Shown here in pieces: positions 20,815 to 29,764 of a DNA stretch of 64,000 nt. Location: NCBI GenBank assembly GCA_003194525.1, contig NBIV01000023.1, forward strand, positions 62,001 to 126,000, in the 5' to 3' direction. The position numbers and the translations under genes are program-made. The notes below the pieces were generated by a model, which was given only the letters and a program-made list of their open reading frames with translations, made no database searches and was not told the origin of the DNA. Origin of the DNA: Gracilariopsis chorda (taxonomy: Eukaryota > Rhodophyta > Florideophyceae > Gracilariales > Gracilariaceae). How positions within the stretch are numbered: position 1 is the first letter of the stretch; each line of letters opens with the position of its first letter.

Positions 20815-23538
20815 ATGGTTGCGAACGTTCTACGAAGATACATTCCGTCGAAGGTACGTCGGCGCATGTAGGAATGATGATACATACAGCAATTTCTATG
20901 CTACTTATAGGAACTTTGGTCCAATCCACACACCTGGATGGTTATCCCAGGCTCTACAGATCCCGCTGATGAGAACGACTTCGACAACCAGACGCAACGG
21001 GTGCACCCCTCATCACGACCAAATCAGGAAAGCCAGAACGGCTCTAGTCAGCATCCATCATGGAATGGGCCCGGGGGTTGGGAAGTGTACTTCCCAGATC
21101 AGCCAGAAACACATGCTTCTTGTGCAAAACGCGCACAAACCGTGAACAATCTGAAACGTTTCTTTCTCACAGACGAAGGTCAGAGCATTCTCTCAGCCAT
21201 TCCGACGGTTGGATTCACACTGCCGCTCGACTACGCCACTATGTCGGAGACAAACGCACCTCCACAATTGAGCACTGTTGCAAAAGAGCTTCAGCTACAT
21301 CCGGATGAAACTCTTGCCACATTAGGTCTTGCAGCCGCCAGGGCTGCAGAGCTGCTTGCGGCAGCATCAATCCAACCTGTACATTTGGCTATCACTCGCG
21401 AGAATCGCCTTTGGCCACGATTGTATAACTTTAATCCTTTAACTGCGCTTCGGGGATTACGAGGGAATTCAGTGGGGCGCTTTGTAGCAGTTCGTGGAAC
21501 GGTCGTGCGCGTATCTAATATTCGTCAGCAGCTCGTGTCCATACAATTTGAATGCGCTCGATGTAGCGAGAATCAGTTTCGTGTTTTCGCTGACTACAAA
21601 TATAGCGTTCCGACAAGGTGCACTACTGACAAATGCCGATCAAAGTCATTTCAACCAATCAGAGATACAGCGGAAACTGTTGACTGGCAAAAGATTCGCA
21701 TACAGGAGCTAAAGGAGACTGAGGATGATCTGCAAGAAGAGGGGCGCATGCCCCGGACTATAGACGCAGAGTTATTCTCAGACCTCATAGACACCTGTAT
21801 CCCTGGTGATGTCGTAACAATCTGTGGTATTGTTAGAATTCTAACTGTGCAGAAGGCAGGGTTCAATCGCAATGCTAACTGCTTGTACTATATTTACATA
21901 GAAGCCAATTCGACGGCTACGTCGCGTTCAAAAGATAATGTCAGTGGAGGTTCGTCTTCAGGCGTCCCTAATGCTGTAGAAGAACCTGAGGTACTCGCGA
22001 TTCATCGAGTAATCCGTGAGGTGATTCAGGAAAAGGATCCCTTCTCCTTTCTGGTCCATTCAGCCGCCCCATCTATCTATGGACATGAACTTGTAAAAGC
22101 GGGTATGGTGCTTTCACTGTTTGGTGGCTCTCCAAAAGAAAGAATTGGCCCCACAGGTTCAGAATCGGTAGCAATTCGACGGGATATCCATTGCCTTCTT
22201 GTGGGAGATCCGGGCTTGGGAAAATCTCAAATGCTGAAGTCTGTTGCAAATGTTGCTCCTCGCGGAGTTTATGTCTGCGGAAACAGCACTAGCACGGCGG
22301 GCTTAACCGTAACTGTTGTCCGAGAAGCTACGGGTGACTTCGCTTTGGAAGCCGGCGCCTTGGTGTTAGGGGATCGTGGAGTTTGCTGCATAGATGAGTT
22401 TGACAAAATGAGAGCTGAGCATGGCGCGCTTCTTGAAGCAATGGAACAGCAGAGCGTTAGTGTGGCAAAGGCAGGATTAATTTGCAATCTTAGCGCCAGG
22501 ACGACTGTGATTGCTGCCGCAAACCCTGTTGGAGGACATTATGATCGCTCAAGGACTGTATGTGAAAATCTGAAGATTGCGCTACCCCTTTTGTCCCGCT
22601 TCGACCTGGTGTTTATTCTGATGGACAAAGCCGACGCGGCCCGCGACCGTTTTATATCTGAACATGTGATGAAGGTATTTGGAATGCGTACTTCTGAAAG
22701 ATCCAATGGGGGCAGATGGCGTGAGGATGTATCCTCAACTGCCCAAGGAGAACCATCGGTTCGCATTGCGGATGAAGACCTGCCGCTTGCACAGAGACTA
22801 AGAAACATGAAGGTGACCGACCCGCTGCCCCCATCATTATTTCGGGAATACGTTCAGTACGCACGTACGCATGTTCATGCAGAACTATCAGAAGGTGCCA
22901 AAGAAGAACTGCAGGAGTTTTATCTCCATCTACGTAAGACATCACAGGAGCAAGCTGCAGATACAACGCCTATTACGACGCGGCAGCTTGAAAGTCTCAT
23001 TCGTCTCAGCGAGGCAAGAGCTCGTGCGGAGATGAGAACTGTTGTTACTAGACAAGACGCTCGCGACGTCATTGAAATCATGCGCGAGTCAATGATAGAA
23101 GCTCTGACAGATGAAACTGGAGTGCTGGATTTGGGAAGGGCAAGTGGTATGAGTCGCCATAAGGACGCTAAACGCTTCGTAGCAGCGCTTCACGCAGAGG
23201 CCAAACGAAAACGCGAAGCTCTGTTCGATCGAAGGGGGTTAAAGGCGGTTGCAGAACGCATTGGTATAGAGGGGGAGCGATTTGAGAGATTGATAGAAAC
23301 AGTTAATCATCAAGGCTATATTGTGAAGAAGGGTGTACGATTGTGGGAAGTGCAAGGAAGCAGTTTTGCGGATGGAGGAAATAATTCGCAGGCTAGAACT
23401 AATACCGTATGGCGACGTACACAGAGGGCTATGACGCAGACGCAGGATTTGAGTCAGCATTCTATAGCACGGAGGTATCGTGGGCGTGAGAGCTTCAATT
23501 TCATGAACAGGACGCTAGACGATGATGATGACGACTGA
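20815..23538 (+). CDS. MCM8: MCM8 DNA helicase (two exons)
   Basis: MCM8 is a AAA+ helicase that works with MCM9 in homologous recombination and repair synthesis. The main frame is joined to a short first exon (20815-20853) by a 57-base intron, giving about 888 residues, close to the usual ~840. In order: an N-terminal OB region with a zinc-binding set beginning CARC near residue 228 and ending in CTTDKC, then the AAA+ core. Walker A is GDPGLGKSQ (~445), the MCM8-type form with GLGKS rather than the AKS of MCM2-7. VYVCGN and ALEAGALVLGD follow, then Walker B CCIDEFDKM (~505), ANPVGGHYDRS, and the arginine finger LLSRFD. A C-terminal winged-helix region and an acidic Asp tail close the protein. 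The close match to MCM8 around Walker A and B makes MCM9 or MCM2-7 unlikely. The TCP11-family gene follows on the same strand 550 bases downstream. Confidence 0.93.
20854..20910 (+). other. Candidate 57-base intron in MCM8
   Basis: Donor GTACGT at 20854 and acceptor TTATAG ending at 20910 join a 13-codon ATG exon (MVANVLRRYIPSK) in phase 0 to the MCM8 frame, adding nine codons before the Met at 20938. The intron holds an in-frame TAG, so it could not be read through. The Met at 20938 is the fallback start if this intron is wrong. Confidence 0.55.
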
Positions 23539-24087
23539 TGAGACGAAGTCAAAGCTCAGGGCCGTGTGAGATCGAGTGGAGATGATATTCCGGAGGTAAA
23601 TCACATCACGGCCACACGCTTGTCATTTACGGCGAGAAAGCATCAATGATGACGTGCAACGGACATTTTGCTTAGAGCTCTGCCCACTTTTTTTTTCCGA
23701 TTCAGCCAATCAGCGCTTATTTTTGGCAGCCTATGCGCATCGGCTCAGCTCGGTCCCCTTCTCCACGTCCCGCTTCAAGGCTCCACCGTACCGTTACATC
23801 TTTAGCTGAGTCCCGTCCCAATCTGCTTTAGGAATTGGTGTTGAAGCTCCTCTCTTCCAACATTGCCAGACTTCTGGTAACGTCCAGTCACCAATCATTC
23901 TACCTACGGCAGTGAGGACAACACACCCACCACACCAGCCTGCGTTTCTATATAGTTGAACTCTCGTCTCTTCGTCTAGCGACAAGCAGAGTCGTGTTTC
24001 GCCACTGTGCGCAGCTGTATCTTGTGCCGTGGCTTGCGGTTTGCTCTTTCTAGCATCGGACGGCGAGCCGCCTCCGGTGACTTCAAA

Positions 24088-26874
24088 ATGTCATCACCGC
24101 GACAGATGTCACCTCCTTCGTCTCCAAGAACCACTTCCCCGTCTTCCGTTCTCATTGTGATTCCCGCGCATGAGTTTGAAAGCATACCATCAAACACCCC
24201 TCCACCGCGCGCAGCTCCGAAAACATGCTCTTGGGAGCGGCGCCTTCGTGAAGCCGAAGTGGCACGTAATGCTACATTAAACTCTATGCAAGTGCGCTGT
24301 CGCGAGCATGTTCAACATGTGATGTCTGTCGTCAGTACGCTTAAAGAGTCACGTCGTATTCTGAACCACCAGCGAGACATGCAATTACGTTCCAGCCTCG
24401 CTGACGCAGATCTACGCCGTAGGGAACTTCTTTCCAAGAAGGCGTCCGACAATGCGGATACTCGTGTTCAACGCGCGAAAATTGCTAGAGAGAATTCAGA
24501 ACTTAAGCGACATGGAGAGAGGGCTCGTGGTCTCCAGGAGCGACGTCTTGCGCATCACCGACGACTTCGGTATCTCTCCGAAAGAAAGGAGCGTGCTCGC
24601 CGTTTTTCTCCACAGGGGCGACTGACTTACACGAATTCTCCGCGGCAGCGCTCTTCATCGTCAATAGCTTCGGATAATTCTGATGATGATGTTGCGCGAG
24701 AAATCACCTTCACTGATGAAGCGTTTACCTCGCAAAGCTCCCTGCCTGCTTCTGTGGCCGACAGAGGTCCGCATGATTCGGAGAATGATCAGGCTACCCC
24801 ACCTTCAGACGAGGAAGAAAAGGAAGGAACCTGCTTGCCTAATCAAGTGTCAAACGATCGCAGACGTGCTGCAGCAATTATTGCTGGTTACTACTTGCTC
24901 TCCAAAGCTCGTCGCGGGCTTCTTGACGCTGGCGTTATCGGTGCTAATATCGCCTCGTATAGTTTTGCTCGCGTTACATCGTGCCTTGAAACCCGAGAAG
25001 CACAAAAAGCTGCTCGCCTTGCACTACGTGCAATCGGGTTGTGCGCTTATGGGAACTACTCGACAGCCGCATATGACACAAACCAGCCAGCTATGGAGTC
25101 CCGTATACTACTGGCGTGCCTCCTCCTTGCACTGCACCCTCACTCAGTCATGGAAAATAAGACCGGGAGCCGGTATTCACATGAAACGTTTACGGTTCAT
25201 TGCGCACGGCGGATGCTTCTCTGTTTACACTTTGCCACATTGGGAGCTTTTTGCAATGCATGGAAGGCATGGCGCCAAGCGTTTCTGGTTTGGAAAAAGA
25301 GCGATGCAAAGGCTATCGTTAAAGCGATGATTCAGGACGCTGTCGCTACGGAAGCAATGCGCATATCTGTGGAACGAGGCTTTTCACGCTCGACAAACGT
25401 GAATGCCGTTTCCTACGCGCTTGGAGGGTCTTCAGCAGCCAGTCCAGAGGAGGTAGAACACGCACAACAAGAGCATTCCATCTGGAAGGAACATATCGCT
25501 GCGAAACAGAAAAAACTTCGAGAAGCTATTGTTCGAATTGCGGGAGAAGAAGGGGAGCAGAGGCTAAATGCTGCACTTTCCGCAGCAAGTCATACCCAGA
25601 ATGAGCAACTGGTTCACGAGATTCTCGTTGACCTGCCAGGATTACTTCGCAGAGTTCAAACTACAAAGAATGTACCAGAGGAAACATGGGAACGTTTGAG
25701 AGCACAGCTGTCTACTCGCCCGCCGAACAGTGATGAGCTCTCATTGAGGCTTGCTGAGATAACACAAACACTGAGTAATATGCTCCCAGACTCGTTTACT
25801 TTGGTCGAGGAAGATGAAACCGGACTAATCGAACTGAATGTTGATTTTGCTGTCATGGTTGTTCTGAAGACTTCAGAGGCGTTGAAAAAATGCCAAGCCC
25901 AGGCATATGACGATGCCTTAGAACAATGGACCAATGCTGCAGTGCGCAGAATTCGTACAGCCTCTGAGGATTTTGTGTCGGTGGTTGTAGACATTTTGAA
26001 AGAGTTGACGACCAAAGTTCGAGATGTACAAGTGGACGTACTTTCATATCGCATACGGCACAGTGCGCCAATCGTGCAGCAATACGGAGAGGCGTGGGAG
26101 CGGTCACATTTCCAAAGCCACATTGTCGCACAAGAGTTCTCGGAATCCCTTCCCAGAACTAAGGCATTTCTCTCTGAAACATTATCCGATCTTGATCAAC
26201 AAGAGAATACTCTACGAGATGATTTACGGCATCACAGTCCAGAAGCCTTGAGAACAGTTTTGGTGAATGCCATCATTCGATTGATCCAGAGACCGCTTAT
26301 GTACCAGACTTGGGATCTACCAGAGCTCATGCATCTAGATCTGGAAAGGATTACCACAATGCAAAATGACGTTCAACGTTGTGCTATAGTTGCAGCCCTG
26401 GATAACGTCAGCTCCCAGTTTTTGCAGTCGAGAGGAATACAAACGCTGCCTGCCTCAGGGATGGAAGAATTGTTAAAGAAAACGGAAGACGTTGATTGCA
26501 CCATGCCTCAACTTCAAGACGTTTTCCTTCGTTCAGTACATGAGCGCTTGAACGAGACAGGTCATGTGATGTCTGATACTGATGATGACTTTCTGAGAGG
26601 AATGGTCAGGCGTATAACAGACCCTGAAGACCAAATGTATTCCCTTTTGTTCAATAGAATCAAAGAGGCTATCTTGATCCTTTCGATCAAACTCTGTAGT
26701 ACTCGTGATTCTATGTCTACTTCCCGACGCATCTCAGAAGAATGGGGCCGTCACAACTGGAAAGGGTTGAATTCAGTAAGAGTTGTGATTATTTCGATCT
26801 CATACCAAGTGAGTGCTCTGGCATCTCACATGGCACTTGTTCATGGAGAGAGATTGCACACTATCTTGGTCTGA
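24088..26874 (+). CDS. TCP11 (T-complex protein 11) family protein
   Basis: The gene encodes about 928 residues from the ATG at 24088 (context AAAATGTC). The frame is open a little upstream but only from a GTG. The N-terminal ~110 residues are Ser/Pro-rich, and a long Arg/Glu-rich coiled-coil follows (to ~190), then an acidic linker. The middle region is helical and carries several conserved-looking Ala/Leu segments. From about residue 620 to the end the sequence matches the TCP11 domain pattern, including YRIRHSAPIVQQYGEAWER near 652 and the later LIQRPLMYQTWDLPELMHLD. TCP11 proteins occur in animals (sperm function, cAMP signalling) and plants; their biochemistry is poorly defined, so I assign a family but not a role. 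It is intronless. CCAAT boxes lie upstream near 23706 and 23829. Confidence 0.75.
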   Translation: MSSPRQMSPPSSPRTTSPSSVLIVIPAHEFESIPSNTPPPRAAPKTCSWERRLREAEVARNATLNSMQVRCREHVQHVMSVVSTLKESRRILNHQRDMQLRSSLADADLRRRELLSKKASDNADTRVQRAKIARENSELKRHGERARGLQERRLAHHRRLRYLSERKERARRFSPQGRLTYTNSPRQRSSSSIASDNSDDDVAREITFTDEAFTSQSSLPASVADRGPHDSENDQATPPSDEEEKEGTCLPNQVSNDRRRAAAIIAGYYLLSKARRGLLDAGVIGANIASYSFARVTSCLETREAQKAARLALRAIGLCAYGNYSTAAYDTNQPAMESRILLACLLLALHPHSVMENKTGSRYSHETFTVHCARRMLLCLHFATLGAFCNAWKAWRQAFLVWKKSDAKAIVKAMIQDAVATEAMRISVERGFSRSTNVNAVSYALGGSSAASPEEVEHAQQEHSIWKEHIAAKQKKLREAIVRIAGEEGEQRLNAALSAASHTQNEQLVHEILVDLPGLLRRVQTTKNVPEETWERLRAQLSTRPPNSDELSLRLAEITQTLSNMLPDSFTLVEEDETGLIELNVDFAVMVVLKTSEALKKCQAQAYDDALEQWTNAAVRRIRTASEDFVSVVVDILKELTTKVRDVQVDVLSYRIRHSAPIVQQYGEAWERSHFQSHIVAQEFSESLPRTKAFLSETLSDLDQQENTLRDDLRHHSPEALRTVLVNAIIRLIQRPLMYQTWDLPELMHLDLERITTMQNDVQRCAIVAALDNVSSQFLQSRGIQTLPASGMEELLKKTEDVDCTMPQLQDVFLRSVHERLNETGHVMSDTDDDFLRGMVRRITDPEDQMYSLLFNRIKEAILILSIKLCSTRDSMSTSRRISEEWGRHNWKGLNSVRVVIISISYQVSALASHMALVHGERLHTILV

Positions 26875-27822
26875 TCTAGTCATCTGTGCAATTATCGCAC
26901 AGTCATTCTTAGATGGTCTTCCTCTGTGTACAGATGGATGCCCATCGCAGAACAAGTTGTACGTTCACTTCTCATATCATCTGGGTTATTAATATCTGCT
27001 TAGTTGATAAATATTAAACAGTTCCCCAAGGTCTAAGTCTCTGGGGTGTGTCAGTCCACATTCGCTGCACGTTGCGTCTTGTGGCATACATGAGATGACG
27101 CATTACCCAAGGAGGGGCATCAGTGTGCTAAGTGGGGTGATTTGGAACTAACTGACAGGACATACTGACCACAGTCACCAGCGACGACACTTCGTATCTG
27201 TAGTATCACACGTGAGCTGACAACGTCGCTGGAGTGACGACACTTCGTACCTTTTGTATCACACGTGAGCTGACAATGTTGTAGGAGGGACGACACTTCG
27301 TATCTTTAGTATCACGCGTGAGCTGACAACGTTGTCGGCTTTTAGTGGCCGCGTGCCGCGAGCCACAAACCAGCAACACTGGAGCGCATGAGCGATACAC
27401 AAGGCCCAGCGAGACAGTGAAGCTCTCGCTATCCACACTCTGAATTCACGTCGGGCCCCCGAAAACTACTCGTTGCATCGCCGATCCTTAAACGCAAAAA
27501 CCTCGTCTCTTGCACCAAGAGATACGTGAGCTGCCATCCTACATGCTTTGCCCTTTCAAGTCACGTGCTGATTCCTACTCTGCACGACCAAGATTTCTTC
27601 ACTATTTCAATCAGTGGTAGTGGATTCATAAGAAGCGATGGTTTTCATAAGATAACGGGCCTTTTCATACTTTTCTCCACTCGTTTGCAGTCACTATGCC
27701 TGTTCTGGTCTCTCAGAGCCGTGATTAAAGGTTCTCTGCGATTCCGCACATTAATGCTAACAGGTATATCGTCATGGACATGAACTGTTTCAAGAAGGTA
27801 ATTCGTTTGAAAGATTGCAGAG
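26875..27822. other. Intergenic region holding the G-box tandem repeat
   Basis: It lies between the TCP11-family stop and the next ATG on the same strand. Apart from the three 53-base repeats at 27183-27341 I see no gene. The whole is the likely promoter of the gene at 27823. Confidence 0.45.
27183..27341. repeat. Three tandem copies of a 53-bp unit with a G-box-like core
   Basis: Copies start at 27183, 27236 and 27289, exactly 53 bases apart. Each begins GACGACACTTCGTA and contains GTATCACACGTGAGCTGACAA or a near variant. Copies 1 and 2 carry ACACGTGAG; in copy 3 this is ACGCGTGAG. The array is about 480 bases upstream of the ATG at 27823 and downstream of the TCP11-family gene. An upstream regulatory role is inferred. 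Confidence 0.75.
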
Positions 27823-29694
27823 ATGAGTGAAGAACTTGTAGACATTAGTGCTCCGCGAGAAGCTCTACGACGGCAGAAACTGACGGGTGTCGTCCTCGGT
27901 GAAGAAGCACAAACAGTCAGTGAATTATACGCTGCGGTTTGCTCTTCAAGCGACGGGTCTCTCTTTGGGTCAGAGGCTGAAGACTGGGCTACAATTTCGT
28001 ATGTACACACTGACAGTGCTCATGGGAGTGGAGGAATGCCGGTGTGGGTGGCTGAAGATGTCGAAAGCGTTCTAGACGGACTGACTCAGACGAAGTATTT
28101 GAGCCAACGGGCTGTCTGGTTTGACAAACTAGGAATGCTACAACATAAAGACTGGCCTGTGATGGCTACCATGCAGTGCATTGCCGCACCTGTCATTTGC
28201 GTTCCTCCGACGAGAACCATAGAGTACTCCCGGTACCAGATTCCAGATAGGTGGGACATCGCCACCTTCGACTTCTTTGAAACCGTCGAACATACTCTGC
28301 GCTCATGTAACTCTTGTGGTTCAAAGTGTCCGCTCGAGTTTGATAGCCGACTGCTGAACATTGCCGCATGTTGCCGAGCATGGCAAATGAATGAAGCTAC
28401 TATGGCAGCTTCTTCGAGAGGATGCTTTGTTTCTTTTGCCACAATGGACCGCCTGCAGTTCACGATTGCCTGGTATCAAGTTATTTTTCAAATTGCTTTG
28501 GATCTTAGTGGGTATGGAAGCGAAATATTCGCCAGAAGCGTCGAGCTCTATGGTCCTTCTCTATTTCAGCCTTGTTATCGATGCCTTTCTTCTATTCGGG
28601 AGCACTGCTATGATGAGGAAACTGTGGCCAGCTATAATGTTCTTGATGACACTCTAGCATGCCTTGTCATGCAGGCCAACCGTTTTACGCTCCCGTGGGC
28701 ACGAGAACATGAAGGACGAGATGTATGGTCTCTTGATGGCTTGCAGCGCTCTCCCGGCGAAAAGAGGTTGGGGAAGAAGACAAACAGCCAAAGATTGAAG
28801 ATCTTGACCTCAAGAACGAACTTGTCTCAACATCGTTACGATGAGATTGCGGCCAACATAGTGCGAGGACGCCCTGCCTTATCTTCTTGTTTTAAGGATG
28901 GTGATAAGTGGCTGTGTGCTCTAGTGCTGTCTAACATTCGTAGAATTACTAACGCCTTCCTTGATGATTCTTCCACCGGATTGAGCGTGAAGGAGAAACT
29001 ATTTGAGCTGTTCAAGCTAGAGAGGCCATTCGGAGAAATGTGTTATCGACACAGCGTGATGGAGGCTGACTTGAACATCAGCTACCGGTCCCCGGAATGC
29101 GCCGGTAAGCGAAGCAGCGTATGTTTCTTCAACGAACTTTCTGGTATCCTTAACCCCTCATCAGTTGGTGAATTAATGTCAGATAGGTGTTTTGAGGACG
29201 TCGATAGGGCCAACATTTTGAATCTTATGGAACAGGCCTTCCGCAGAAGAGTGCACAGCCATGGCATTGCTCTGGAGTGTTACGAGTTTGCACATCTTGC
29301 TGTTCATGAACTCAGTCGTGGATATTGTGGATCATGCTTTAAAGCGGACCCGGACCTCGACGATTTGCGAACGAGAATGATACTAATTGGATGGAGAGCA
29401 AAAGAGAGAGAAGATGATATTTTTGAAGTTGAGTCTGACAAGCTACTCCTGAGCAGTGCTGGCGCCGTATTCTCTTTTGTTACGGTGGATACGGACTATC
29501 ATGGACATGTTCGCTCACGCGGAATCTTTTCGAGGAAACATGCAAGGAGATGTCACCGATGTACATCGACCTATCTTCGAGTTTCAGTAGAAGGGACAAA
29601 CAACCTTTTAGAAATCCATGTTGACAAACGGCTTTCTGTGGCCAGCGCACTGAACATGGTGTACGAAGCCATGCACCGAAGTCATTCGTTGTAA
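27823..29694 (+). CDS. Hypothetical protein with CxxC-type cysteine pairs (623 aa)
   Basis: A single intronless frame of 623 codons starts at the ATG at 27823 (context CAGAGATGAG). I recognise no family. Visible are CNSCGSKC near residue 161, CGSC near 501 and a basic RKHARRCHRC near 576, so metal binding is possible. There is no signal peptide, membrane segment or low-complexity tract, and the sequence is uniformly globular with many Trp, Phe and Tyr. The C-terminal ~110 residues, ending in a Leu/Ile-alternating strand-like segment (LLEIHVDKRLSVASALNM), may be a separate domain. Coding status is certain from length and composition. It converges with the threonyl-tRNA synthetase gene, the two stops being 70 bases apart. 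Confidence 0.8.
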   Translation: MSEELVDISAPREALRRQKLTGVVLGEEAQTVSELYAAVCSSSDGSLFGSEAEDWATISYVHTDSAHGSGGMPVWVAEDVESVLDGLTQTKYLSQRAVWFDKLGMLQHKDWPVMATMQCIAAPVICVPPTRTIEYSRYQIPDRWDIATFDFFETVEHTLRSCNSCGSKCPLEFDSRLLNIAACCRAWQMNEATMAASSRGCFVSFATMDRLQFTIAWYQVIFQIALDLSGYGSEIFARSVELYGPSLFQPCYRCLSSIREHCYDEETVASYNVLDDTLACLVMQANRFTLPWAREHEGRDVWSLDGLQRSPGEKRLGKKTNSQRLKILTSRTNLSQHRYDEIAANIVRGRPALSSCFKDGDKWLCALVLSNIRRITNAFLDDSSTGLSVKEKLFELFKLERPFGEMCYRHSVMEADLNISYRSPECAGKRSSVCFFNELSGILNPSSVGELMSDRCFEDVDRANILNLMEQAFRRRVHSHGIALECYEFAHLAVHELSRGYCGSCFKADPDLDDLRTRMILIGWRAKEREDDIFEVESDKLLLSSAGAVFSFVTVDTDYHGHVRSRGIFSRKHARRCHRCTSTYLRVSVEGTNNLLEIHVDKRLSVASALNMVYEAMHRSHSL

Positions 29695-29764
29695 TTTACT
29701 TCTCTGGAGTGGAAAAGGATTGAGCGACAGCGGCCCGGATGGGATCCACTTCTATACAGTAAGC

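Noticed and set aside
24007..24087. Extended N-terminus of the TCP11-family protein from a GTG
   Set aside because: The ATG at 24088 has a good context, and non-ATG initiation would be exceptional. The same reasoning shortens the frames at 12790, 18949 and 32604.
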